Positions 1-10,063 of a stretch of 64,000 nucleotides of DNA are shown here, in pieces. The stretch comes from CAVSIP01 sp963728075 (GTDB lineage Bacteria; Actinomycetota; Actinomycetes; JAFAQI01; DASSKL01). The notes beneath the pieces were generated by a model. That model was not told where the DNA came from, ran no database searches, and saw nothing but the letters and a program-made list of their open reading frames with translations. How positions within the stretch are numbered: position 1 is the stretch's first letter; each line of letters starts with the position of its first letter. The stretch covers positions 124,001 through 188,000 of the forward strand of contig CAVSIP010000004.1 of NCBI GenBank assembly GCA_963728075.1, in the 5' to 3' direction. The position numbers were made by a program, and so were the translations under genes.

Positions 1-1
1 C

Positions 2-1711
2 GGGGCTGAGGTGCAGGCGTCGTTCCCGGACATCTCCAACGACGGTCGATACGTCGCCTTCCAGTCCGCTGACGCGGCGCTCATGCCCTCGGACGGAACG
101 ACCGAGGAGGGTGGCGGCAGCGGTGGCACCGGCGGATCCGGCGGCACTGGCGGGTCCGGCGAGGAGACCACGGTCCCGGCGCAGGTGTTCGTCCGCGACC
201 TGACCGCCGGCACCACGGCGATGGTCAGCGTCACGCCGGAAGGCGCGCCGGGCAACGGCTCCAGCGCGCTGACGGCCGCGCCGACGATCAGCGCTGACGG
301 CAGCAAGATCGCCTTCGAGTCGCTGGCCACCGACCTGGTGACCGACGCACTCACGGACCCCGACACCGCGCGCGTCTACCCGTACGTGGCGACGGTGGAC
401 CGGACCGCCGACCCGGTGACGGTGGCGATCCAGCTGGTGCCGACCAGCGACACGCCGCTCGAGCCGCTGACCATTGACCCGTGCACGGGCGCCGACTACA
501 CGACGCCGCCCGCTCCCGTCATGGGCGGCGCCCCGGCGATCAGCCGGGACGGCACGACGGTCGCCTTCGTCTCGGAGGCCCCGCTCACGGAGGACGACAC
601 CAACGCCACCGACGTTGTGTCCGACACCGACCCGCCCACGGTCATCTCCGAGATGCGGGTGAAGGACGTCTACCGCACCGTGCTCGGCTCGACCGGCCTG
701 GCCCGGATGAGCGTCGTCCTCGACGGCAGCGACGGCGTGGAGGCCGGCGGCTGCCGGACGCCGCAGCACTCGCACGAAGGCGAGCCGGCGCCGGCCGTCG
801 TGGCCAACGGCACCGACCCGCAGATCAGCGCGACCGGCCAGGTCGTGCTGTTCGCCTCGGCCGGCAACCTCACCGGCGGCCGGACCAGCGAGGAGGGAAC
901 GGAGAGCGGTGCCGGGGTGACCGCCCTGGCCGAGCCGACCTCCGTCGCCCTCGAGACCGCCGCGTACGCGCGGCTGCTGGGCGCCGAGACGGCGTACACG
1001 GGCGACGACGTCGGCGACGTTCCGCCTCCGCCGCCTCCGCCTCCGCCGCCTCCGCCTCCGCCGTCCGACGGTGGTGGCGGTGTCCCGGCGACGCCGGGGG
1101 AGCAGCCAGGGCAGCTGCTCTGCCAGCCGGGTCTGGGGATGCCGTTCACGGACGTGGCCAGCGGCAGCGTGCACCGTGACGCCGTGGCGTGCATGTACCG
1201 CTACGGGATCACCAACGGGCTGACGGCCGGCACGTACGGGCCGATGGCACCGGTGACGCGCGAGCAGATGGCCTCCTTCCTGGTTCGCGTGCTGACCCAG
1301 GCGGGCGTCCTCGTGCCCAGGCCGGTCCCTGACGGGTTCGCCGACGACCAGGCCTCCGTGCACCACACGGCCATCAACCAGCTGGCCGCGCTGGGCATCG
1401 TGCTCGGTCGCCAGCCGGGCGTCTACGCGCCGTCGGAGGTCGTCACCCGGGAGCAGATGGCGTCGTTCCTGGTGCGCGTCTACCAGGAGACCGGCGGCAC
1501 CCTGCCCACCGCGCCACCGAACGCCTTCACCGACGACGAGACCTCGGCGCACCACCTGGCCATCAACCAGGCGGCCGAGCTCGGGTTCGCCAAGGGGGTC
1601 GGTGCGTCGGCGTTCGCTCCGGTCCGCGGGACGCAGCGGGACGCGATGGCGTCCTTCCTGTACCGCCTGATGAACCAGCTGCTCGCCGACGGCAAGGTCC
1701 ACGTGAGCTGA
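2..1711 (+). CDS. Surface protein with TolB-like repeats and C-terminal SLH domains (5' partial)
   Basis: The reading frame is open to the left edge, so the N-terminus lies outside the window. The visible N-terminal half has beta-propeller style motifs of the TolB/PD40 kind (phrases such as ISNDGRYVAFQS and ISRDGTTVAFVS). A Gly-Ser-Thr linker follows near 110-160 and a run of about 14 prolines at 1021-1062. Three S-layer-homology repeats follow (about 1144-1300, 1330-1480 and 1525-1690), each with a FTD/FAD start, an AINQ-type helix and an (E)QMASFLVR helix. SLH repeats normally anchor exported proteins to cell-wall polymers, so a cell-surface propeller protein is inferred. The ligand is unknown. 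A strong hairpin follows the stop codon. Confidence 0.8.
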   Translation, partial: GAEVQASFPDISNDGRYVAFQSADAALMPSDGTTEEGGGSGGTGGSGGTGGSGEETTVPAQVFVRDLTAGTTAMVSVTPEGAPGNGSSALTAAPTISADGSKIAFESLATDLVTDALTDPDTARVYPYVATVDRTADPVTVAIQLVPTSDTPLEPLTIDPCTGADYTTPPAPVMGGAPAISRDGTTVAFVSEAPLTEDDTNATDVVSDTDPPTVISEMRVKDVYRTVLGSTGLARMSVVLDGSDGVEAGGCRTPQHSHEGEPAPAVVANGTDPQISATGQVVLFASAGNLTGGRTSEEGTESGAGVTALAEPTSVALETAAYARLLGAETAYTGDDVGDVPPPPPPPPPPPPPPSDGGGGVPATPGEQPGQLLCQPGLGMPFTDVASGSVHRDAVACMYRYGITNGLTAGTYGPMAPVTREQMASFLVRVLTQAGVLVPRPVPDGFADDQASVHHTAINQLAALGIVLGRQPGVYAPSEVVTREQMASFLVRVYQETGGTLPTAPPNAFTDDETSAHHLAINQAAELGFAKGVGASAFAPVRGTQRDAMASFLYRLMNQLLADGKVHVS

Positions 1712-1725
1712 CGTCCTGGCTCACG

Positions 1726-1753
1726 GAAGGGGCGGCCACCCGGCCGCCCCTTC
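1726..1753 (+). terminator. Rho-independent-like hairpin after the SLH gene
   Basis: A perfect 12-bp inverted repeat (gaaggggcggcc / ggccgccccttc) with a 4-nt loop starts 15 nt after the stop codon of the SLH protein gene. There is no long T tract, which is usual for terminators of GC-rich actinobacteria. Confidence 0.75.
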
Positions 1754-1820
1754 TCGTGCCCGGCCGCACCGGCTCGTACGCCGGGTGAGTGATCCGTGAG
1801 TGGTCGGGGACGATGCGCCC

Positions 1821-3809
<1,989 letters not shown>

Positions 3810-3922
3810 CGTCCGCAAGTCGATCTGTCCCGTGCGACGAGACGGATCAACGTGCAGGGGGCGGGTACCCCGGCTGTCCTCGCGGGGACCTCGACCCCGG
3901 GGGAGGGATTTTCGGCAGCGCG

Positions 3923-3928
3923 TAGAAT
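3923..3928 (+). promoter_or_regulatory. Candidate -10 element of the GTP-PEPCK gene
   Basis: TAGAAT lies 41 nt before the pckG ATG, in a 160-nt intergenic stretch. No convincing -35 hexamer was found at 16-19 bp. An AGAGGA ribosome binding site precedes the ATG at 3955-3960. Confidence 0.45.
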
Positions 3929-3969
3929 CAAGATCCACAAATCCTCCCCCCGCCAGAGGAGCAGCCCTC

Positions 3970-5796
3970 ATGACGACGGTGGCCCCCATTCCCGGGCTCG
4001 ACCAGGCACCGACGCGCCACAAGCGGCTCGTGGAGTGGGTCCGCGAGATCGCGGAGCTGACCACGCCGGAGCGGGTGGAGTGGTGCGACGGGTCGGACGA
4101 GGAGTGGGACCGGCTCACGGCGCTGCTCGTCGACCAGGGCACGTTCGTCAAGCTCGACGAGAGCAAGCGGCCGAACAGCTTCTACGCCGCCTCCGACCCG
4201 AGCGACGTGGCCCGCGTCGAGAGCCGTACGTTCATCTGCTCCGAGCGTGAGGAGGACGCCGGGCCGACGAACAACTGGATGGCCCCGGCGGAGATGCGCG
4301 AGACGCTGAACGGCCTGTTCGCCGGCTGCATGACCGGACGCACGATGTACGTCGTCCCGTTCTGCATGGGCCCGCTCGGCTCGAAGATCTCCGCCCTCGG
4401 CGTCGAGATCACCGACTCGCCGTACGTCGTCGTCTCCATGCGGATCATGACGCGCATGGGCAAGGCCGCCCTCGACGAGATGGGCGAGGACGGCTTCTTC
4501 GTCCCGGCCGTCCACTCGGTCGGCAAGCCGCTGGCCCCGGGGGAGCAGGACGTCCCGTGGCCGTGCAACGACACGAAGTACATCACCCACTTCCCGGAGA
4601 CCCGGGAGATCTGGTCGTACGGCTCCGGGTACGGCGGCAACGCGCTGCTCGGCAAGAAGTGCTACGCGCTACGGATCGCGTCCGTCATGGCCCGTGACGA
4701 GGGCTGGCTCGCCGAGCACATGCTCATCCTCAAGCTCACCTCGCCCACCGGCGACGTGCGCTACGTCGCGGCCGCCTTCCCGTCCGCCTGCGGCAAGACC
4801 AACCTCGCGATGCTGCAGCCGACCATCCCCGGCTGGAAGGCCGAGACCGTCGGCGACGACATCTGCTGGATGCGCTTCGGCGACGACGGCCGGCTGTACG
4901 CCATCAACCCGGAGGCCGGCTTCTTCGGGGTGGCGCCGGGCACCGGCAACGACACGAACAAGAACGCGATCGACACGCTGTGGGGCAACTGCATCTTCAC
5001 CAACGTCGCGCGCACGGACGACGGTGACGTGTGGTGGGAGGGGCTCACCAAGCAGCCCCCGGCCCACCTGATCGACTGGTTGGGCCGCGACTGGGCGCCC
5101 GGCGCCGAGGAGCCGGCCGCGCACCCGAACGCGCGGTTCACCGCCCCCGCCGGCCAGTGCCCGACGATCGCCCCGGAGTGGGAGGACCCGAAGGGCGTGC
5201 CGATCTCGGCGATCCTCGTCGGCGGTCGCCGCGCCACCAACGTGCCACTGGTCACCGAGGCGTTCGACTGGCAGCACGGCGTCTTCCTCGCCTCGAACGT
5301 CTCCTCCGAGGGTACGGCGGCGGCGGAGAACAAGGTCGGTGCGCTGCGCCGTGACCCGTTCGCGATGCTGCCGTTCTGCGGCTACAACATGGGCGACTAC
5401 TTCGCCCACTGGCTGCAGATCGGCAAGGCGACCGACGCCGAGAAGCTGCCACGGATCTACTACGTCAACTGGTTCCGCAAGGACGCGGGCGGGACGTTCG
5501 TCTGGCCCGGCTTCGGTGAGAACAGCCGGGTGCTCAAGTGGATCGTCGAGCGGCTCGAGGGCACGGCCGAGGCGGTCGACACGCCGATCGGCCGGCTGCC
5601 CACCAAGGACGCGCTGGACACCGACGGCCTCGACCTCACCGACGACCAGCTCGAGCTGCTGCTCACGGTGGACGTCGACGGCTGGCGCCACGAGGCCGGG
5701 CTGATCGCACCCGACTACAACCAGTTCGGCAAGCACCTCCCCCAGGAGCTGTGGGACGAGCTGCACGCGCTGGAGCGGCGGCTCAACGAGGTGTAA
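3970..5796 (+). CDS. pckG: Phosphoenolpyruvate carboxykinase (GTP)
   Basis: This 608-aa enzyme converts oxaloacetate and GTP to phosphoenolpyruvate, CO2 and GDP at the entry of gluconeogenesis. The GTP-type signature is clear: the PEPCK P-loop FPSACGKTN at about residues 269-277 with the reactive cysteine, the downstream VGDDICWMRF, and EAGFFGVAPGTG followed by NKNAIDTLWGN. The length is normal for the family. The ATG is preceded by AGAGGA at a 9-nt spacing; the frame stays open far upstream but without family similarity. It is followed after 41 nt by a second, ATP-type PEPCK. Confidence 0.97.
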   Translation: MTTVAPIPGLDQAPTRHKRLVEWVREIAELTTPERVEWCDGSDEEWDRLTALLVDQGTFVKLDESKRPNSFYAASDPSDVARVESRTFICSEREEDAGPTNNWMAPAEMRETLNGLFAGCMTGRTMYVVPFCMGPLGSKISALGVEITDSPYVVVSMRIMTRMGKAALDEMGEDGFFVPAVHSVGKPLAPGEQDVPWPCNDTKYITHFPETREIWSYGSGYGGNALLGKKCYALRIASVMARDEGWLAEHMLILKLTSPTGDVRYVAAAFPSACGKTNLAMLQPTIPGWKAETVGDDICWMRFGDDGRLYAINPEAGFFGVAPGTGNDTNKNAIDTLWGNCIFTNVARTDDGDVWWEGLTKQPPAHLIDWLGRDWAPGAEEPAAHPNARFTAPAGQCPTIAPEWEDPKGVPISAILVGGRRATNVPLVTEAFDWQHGVFLASNVSSEGTAAAENKVGALRRDPFAMLPFCGYNMGDYFAHWLQIGKATDAEKLPRIYYVNWFRKDAGGTFVWPGFGENSRVLKWIVERLEGTAEAVDTPIGRLPTKDALDTDGLDLTDDQLELLLTVDVDGWRHEAGLIAPDYNQFGKHLPQELWDELHALERRLNEV

Positions 5797-5837
5797 CCGC
5801 CCGTTTCCGCGCGAGATCGTCCGGGCACCTGCCCTGC

Positions 5838-7376
5838 ATGGCGTACGACGTGCAGGCGAACAGTGTCGAGTGGAACCCCTCCCCCGAGCGGCTGCGTGAG
5901 CTCGCCGAGGCGATGCCGAACGCCCGGGTGACCGAGTACGGCAGCGTGGACGTCGTCTCGCGCGTGCACGCGCGCAGCAAGACCTCGACGTACATCGTCG
6001 CCGACGACCCGGAGTCGGTCACCGACCAGACGGTCGACCGCGCGGAGTACGACCGGCTCGCCGCGCTGCAGGACGCCTACGTCCGTGACCAGGACATGCT
6101 GGTCGTGGACGGCTACATCGGCAACGACCCGGACTTCCGTACGCGGGCCCGCCTGGTCATCGAGAAGAGCAACGCCAACATCGCGGGGATGCAGCAGCAG
6201 CTGTACTTCCCCGGCGACTGGGCGCCGGGCGAGCAGCCCGGCTCCGACCCGGTGACCACCGTCGTCTACACGCCGAACCTGCCCGTGCCCGGCTACCCGA
6301 ACGACCGCGCGATCCTCGTCGACCTCGACCACAACGTCACGCGGGTGTTCAACTCCGACTACTTCGGGGAGTCGAAGAAGGGCGGCCTGCGGATGTGGAA
6401 CAACATCGTGTTCCAGCGCGGAGGGCTCGCCCTGCACGCCGGGGCCAAGATGATCCCGGTCGGTGACCGGCGCAGGACCGTCATCATCGTCGGCCTGTCC
6501 GGTACGGGGAAGACGACGACGACGTTCACGACGCAGCTCGGCTCCAGGCCGGCGCAGGACGACTTCATCGGTCTGATGCCCGGCGGCACCGTGCACGGGA
6601 CGGAGGCCGGCTGCTTCGCCAAGACGTTCGGCCTGTCACCCGACACCGAGCCGGAGATCTACCGCGCCACGACGACGCCGCAGGCGTACCTGGAGAACGT
6701 GTGGTGCGACGAGACGGGCCGGGTCGACTTCGCCAACCCGGAGCCGACGCCGAACGGGCGCACCACCTGGCCGTTCGCGCTCGTCGACCCGGTCGACATC
6801 ACGACGCTCGAGCCCGCGTCGACGATGCTGATCCTCAACCGCAACGACAACATCGTCCCGGCCGTGGCCCGGCTCGACCGGGCGCAGGCGGCCGCGTACT
6901 TCATGCTCGGCGAGACGATGGGCACCTCCGCCGGCGGCAAGGAGGAGGCCGGCAAGGCGCTGCGCGTCCCGGGGACCAACCCGTTCTTCCCGCGCCGGCA
7001 CGCCGACATGGGCAACCGGTTCCTCGAGCTGCTCGACACCATGGACCTCACCGTGTACGTGCTCAACACCGGCCGGATCGGTGGCCCGGACGGCGACGAG
7101 CGCAGCAAGAAGATCAAGATCCCGCACTCGTCGGCGATCGTCGAGGCGGTCGTCACCGAGTCGATCGAGTGGGAGGCCGACCCCGACTTCGGCTACGAGG
7201 TCGCCGCCTCGCTGCCGGGGATCGACGACCCCGAGCTGCTCCGGCCGCGCCGGCTGTACGAGCGGCAGGGCCGGCTGGACGAGTACGACGAGTGGGTCGA
7301 GCGGTTCAAGCGGGAGCGGGCGGAGTACCTCGCCGCGTTCCCGGGGCTGTCCGGCGAGATCGTCAAGTCGGTCTGA
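5838..7376 (+). CDS. pckA: Divergent ATP-type phosphoenolpyruvate carboxykinase
   Basis: This 512-aa protein has the ATP-PEPCK architecture: a PNDRAILVD region, YFGESKKGGLRMWN (aligning with the E. coli YGGEMKKG segment that carries the metal-binding Lys), a LHAGAK histidine equivalent to His232, a GLSGTGKT P-loop at about residues 218-225, QDD in place of the kinase-2 GDD, and GGCxAKT-like AGCFAKTFGLS followed by EPEIYRA. An NGRTTWP arginine is retained. Family assignment is therefore firm, but the sequence is clearly divergent. It lies 41 nt behind the GTP-type enzyme and is probably co-transcribed. Whether it works in the PEP-forming or the carboxylating direction cannot be told from sequence. 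Confidence 0.85.
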   Translation: MAYDVQANSVEWNPSPERLRELAEAMPNARVTEYGSVDVVSRVHARSKTSTYIVADDPESVTDQTVDRAEYDRLAALQDAYVRDQDMLVVDGYIGNDPDFRTRARLVIEKSNANIAGMQQQLYFPGDWAPGEQPGSDPVTTVVYTPNLPVPGYPNDRAILVDLDHNVTRVFNSDYFGESKKGGLRMWNNIVFQRGGLALHAGAKMIPVGDRRRTVIIVGLSGTGKTTTTFTTQLGSRPAQDDFIGLMPGGTVHGTEAGCFAKTFGLSPDTEPEIYRATTTPQAYLENVWCDETGRVDFANPEPTPNGRTTWPFALVDPVDITTLEPASTMLILNRNDNIVPAVARLDRAQAAAYFMLGETMGTSAGGKEEAGKALRVPGTNPFFPRRHADMGNRFLELLDTMDLTVYVLNTGRIGGPDGDERSKKIKIPHSSAIVEAVVTESIEWEADPDFGYEVAASLPGIDDPELLRPRRLYERQGRLDEYDEWVERFKRERAEYLAAFPGLSGEIVKSV

Positions 7377-7382
7377 GCGCGC

Positions 7383-7388
7383 TAGGTT
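7383..7388 (+). promoter_or_regulatory. -10 element of a leaderless transcript (hypothetical-uppS unit)
   Basis: TAGGTT sits 6 nt before the GTG of the hypothetical gene at 7395, and no Shine-Dalgarno sequence fits in that space. This is the pattern of actinobacterial leaderless mRNAs. Confidence 0.5.
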
Positions 7389-7394
7389 GCGCCT

Positions 7395-7841
7395 GTGGCG
7401 CAGGTCCGCTGCCTCGACGGGTCGAGCCTCGGCGTGCACCCCGTCGCGGTCCGCGACCGGGGTGACCAGCCGTACGAGTTCGTGCTGCGGCTGACCCGCG
7501 ACGGCCAGGACGTCGGCACGGTCGGCCAGCCGGCGGGCTACTTCCTGTCCTCGGCCGTCCGCGAGATCGCGGGCTTCGACGGCGGCGGCGTGACGGCGAA
7601 CGGCCCGATGTTCCACCTGCGACGGCGCGACCCCGACGACCCGGACGGGACGGGCGAGCTGGTCTGCGCCGTCGACGTGCGGCGCCGCTGGGACGGCCGC
7701 GTCCGGCGCTGGGTGGAGCAGCGGCTGGTCGTGCTCTCGGCCTGGGGCGAGGACGGCATCGGGGTCCGTGCCCACCTGTCCACCGAGGAGCTCGGCTCGT
7801 TCCTCACCAGCCTGCTCGCCGAGGCGGAGTCGATCGCGTGA
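7395..7841 (+). CDS. Hypothetical protein coupled to the prenyl synthase gene
   Basis: This 148-aa protein is not recognised. It has no signal peptide or membrane segment and reads as a soluble beta-rich domain. Its composition is Arg- and Asp-rich, with the stretch MFHLRRRDPDDPDG in the middle. Its GTG start is placed by the upstream TAGGTT element and the absence of an earlier usable start. The stop overlaps the start of the prenyl synthase gene (GTGA), so the two are translationally coupled. A role connected with isoprenoid metabolism is inferred only from that coupling. Confidence 0.75.
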   Translation: MAQVRCLDGSSLGVHPVAVRDRGDQPYEFVLRLTRDGQDVGTVGQPAGYFLSSAVREIAGFDGGGVTANGPMFHLRRRDPDDPDGTGELVCAVDVRRRWDGRVRRWVEQRLVVLSAWGEDGIGVRAHLSTEELGSFLTSLLAEAESIA

Positions 7842-8596
7842 ACCCGCTCTACGCGCTCTACGAGCGTCGCCTGCTGCGCGCGCTCGACGACGCACCCCGG
7901 CCCCGGCACGTCGGCGTCATCCTCGACGGCAACCGGCGCTGGGCGCGTGCCTCCGGTGCGCGGGACGTGAGCACGGGTCACCAGCGTGGTGCCGACAAGA
8001 TCGCGGAGTTCCTCGAGTGGTGCGCGGAGGCCGGCGTCGAGGTGGTCACGCTGTGGCTGCTGTCGACGGACAACCTGGCCCGGCCCGAGGCCGAGCTCGA
8101 GCCGCTGCTGCGGATCATCGAGACCACGGTGACCAGCCTGGCCGCCCCGGAGAGCCCCTGGCGCGTCCATCCGGTCGGCTCCCCGGACCTGCTGCCCGAC
8201 CACACCGCCGCCGTCCTGAAGGAGGCGGCCGACGCGACCGCCGAGCGCACGGGGCTGCTCGTCAACGTCGCGGTCGGCTACGGCGGGCGCCGGGAGATCG
8301 CCGACGCGGTCCGCTCGCTGCTGCAGGAGCACGCCAGCCGCGGCACCTCGCTGGAGGAGGTCGCGGCGCTGCTCGACGTCGAGCACATCGCCGAGCACCT
8401 CTACACCAAGGGCCAGCCCGACCCCGACCTCGTCATCCGGACGTCGGGGGAGCAGCGGCTGTCCGGGTTCCTGCTCTGGCAGAGCGCGCACAGCGAGTTC
8501 TACTTCTGCGAGGCGTTCTGGCCGGACTTCCGCAAGGTCGACTTCCTGCGGGCCCTGCGCGCGTACGCCGAGCGCCACCGCCGCTACGGCGCCTGA
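7838..8596 (+). CDS. uppS: Short-chain Z-isoprenyl diphosphate synthase (Rv1086-like)
   Basis: This 252-aa cis-prenyltransferase has the catalytic Asp in HVGVILDGNRRWAR and the C-terminal IRTSGEQRLSGFLLWQ followed by RALRAYAERHRRYG. DGNRRWA, rather than the DGNGRWA of the undecaprenyl/decaprenyl synthases, and the overall wording match M. tuberculosis Rv1086, the (omega,E,Z)-farnesyl diphosphate synthase that primes decaprenyl phosphate synthesis. A Z-FPP product is therefore more likely than the full-length lipid carrier. This fits the decaprenylphosphoryl-arabinose genes elsewhere in the window. Confidence 0.92.
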   Translation: MNPLYALYERRLLRALDDAPRPRHVGVILDGNRRWARASGARDVSTGHQRGADKIAEFLEWCAEAGVEVVTLWLLSTDNLARPEAELEPLLRIIETTVTSLAAPESPWRVHPVGSPDLLPDHTAAVLKEAADATAERTGLLVNVAVGYGGRREIADAVRSLLQEHASRGTSLEEVAALLDVEHIAEHLYTKGQPDPDLVIRTSGEQRLSGFLLWQSAHSEFYFCEAFWPDFRKVDFLRALRAYAERHRRYGA

Positions 8597-8641
8597 CCGC
8601 GGCACCGTCACCGGACCGTCACCCGGATGCGGGCGTGTCGC

Positions 8642-8670
8642 GTACGACGCCGGGCCCGGCGCGGTCGTAC
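8642..8670 (+). terminator. Nested palindrome between uppS and phoH2
   Basis: Outer arms gtacgac/gtcgtac enclose the self-complementary core gccgggcccggc. The element begins 46 nt after the prenyl synthase stop and probably acts as a terminator hairpin. No T tract follows. Confidence 0.45.
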
Positions 8671-8731
8671 CGTCGCCGGTGGCGGTACGGCATCCGCTGC
8701 GCCGCCCACCCGGCTCAGGGGGGACTCGCCT

Positions 8732-10048
8732 GTGACCACTGCGCGCCGCCGGACCCGCAAGCCCCACCGCACCTACGTGCTCGACACCAGCGTGCTGCTC
8801 GCGGACCCCGCGGCGCCGTTCCGGTTCGCCGAGCACGAGGTGGTGCTGCCGGTCGTCGTCATCACCGAGCTCGAGGCCAAGCGGCACCATCCGGAGCTCG
8901 GCTACTTCGCCCGCCAGGCCCTGCGGCTGCTGGACGACCTGCGTACGCAGCACGGTCGCCTGGACGAGCCGCTCCCGGTGGGTGAGGTCGGCGGCACGCT
9001 GCGGGTCGAGCTCAACCACACCGACCCGGCGATCCTGCCCGCGGGCTTCCAGGTTGGCGACAACGACACCCGCATCCTCGCCGTGGCCCGCAACCTCGCC
9101 GCTGAGGGTGCGGACGTGGTGCTGGTGAGCAAGGACCTGCCGCTGCGCGTCAAGGCCGCGAGCGTGGGCCTGCCGGCGGAGGAGTACCGCGCCGAGCAGG
9201 TCGACTCCGGCTGGACGGGCATGGCCGAGCTCGACGTCGCCTCGGCGGACATCGACGCCCTGTACGCGCACGACGTCGCCGAGATCGAGGCGGCCCGCGA
9301 GCTGCCCTGCCACAGCGGGCTGGTGCTGCTCTCCGACCGCGGCAGCGCGCTCGGCCGGGTGCTGCCGGACAAGTCCGTACGGCTGGTCCGCGGTGACCGG
9401 GACGCGTTCGGCCTGCACGGCCGCTCCGCCGAGCAGCGGATCGCGCTCGACCTGCTGCTCGACCCCGAGATCGGGATCGTGAGCATGGGCGGGCGGGCCG
9501 GTACGGGCAAGTCGGCGCTGGCGCTGTGCGCCGGCCTGGAGGCGGTCATGGAGCGCCGCCAGCACAAGAAGGTCGTGGTGTTCCGGCCGCTGTACGCGGT
9601 GGGCGGCCAGGAGCTCGGCTACCTGCCCGGCAGCGAGAGCGAGAAGATGTCGCCCTGGGCGCAGGCGGTGTTCGACACCCTCGGCGCGCTCGTGTCCGAC
9701 AACGTGGTGGACGAGGTCGTCGACCGCGGGATGCTCGAGGTGCTCCCGCTCACCCACATCCGCGGCCGCTCGCTGCACGACGCGTTCGTCATCGTCGACG
9801 AGGCGCAGTCGCTCGAGCGGGGGGTGCTGCTCACCGTGCTGTCCCGGATCGGGGCGGGCTCACGGGTGGTGCTCACCCACGACGTCGCCCAGCGGGACAA
9901 CCTGCGGGTGGGCCGCCACGACGGGGTCGCGGCGGTGATCGAGACCCTCAAGGGCCACCCGCTGTTCGCCCACGTGACGCTGACCCGCTCCGAGCGCTCG
10001 CCGATCGCGGCACTCGTCACCGAGATGCTCGAGGTCCCGGTCCTCTAG
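8732..10048 (+). CDS. phoH2: PhoH2-type PIN-ATPase toxin/RNA helicase-nuclease
   Basis: This 438-aa protein joins an N-terminal PIN ribonuclease domain (YVLDTSVLLADP at residues 16-27, with further acidic residues in ITELEAKR and DNDTR) to a C-terminal PhoH RecA-like ATPase (Walker A GRAGTGKSA at about 255, Walker B AFVIVDEAQ at about 350). M. tuberculosis PhoH2 (Rv1095), in the equivalent gene region, is an ATP-dependent RNA unwinding and cleaving enzyme. The GTG start was chosen because AGGGGGG lies 8 nt upstream; the open frame extends 105 nt further without family similarity. Confidence 0.92.
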   Translation: MTTARRRTRKPHRTYVLDTSVLLADPAAPFRFAEHEVVLPVVVITELEAKRHHPELGYFARQALRLLDDLRTQHGRLDEPLPVGEVGGTLRVELNHTDPAILPAGFQVGDNDTRILAVARNLAAEGADVVLVSKDLPLRVKAASVGLPAEEYRAEQVDSGWTGMAELDVASADIDALYAHDVAEIEAARELPCHSGLVLLSDRGSALGRVLPDKSVRLVRGDRDAFGLHGRSAEQRIALDLLLDPEIGIVSMGGRAGTGKSALALCAGLEAVMERRQHKKVVVFRPLYAVGGQELGYLPGSESEKMSPWAQAVFDTLGALVSDNVVDEVVDRGMLEVLPLTHIRGRSLHDAFVIVDEAQSLERGVLLTVLSRIGAGSRVVLTHDVAQRDNLRVGRHDGVAAVIETLKGHPLFAHVTLTRSERSPIAALVTEMLEVPVL

Positions 10049-10063
10049 GGGGCGAGATGGCGC

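Noticed and set aside
670..1194. Minus-strand frame with a long glycine run opposite the SLH gene
   Set aside because: The glycine run is the antisense reading of the polyproline hinge. The plus strand carries real SLH repeats.
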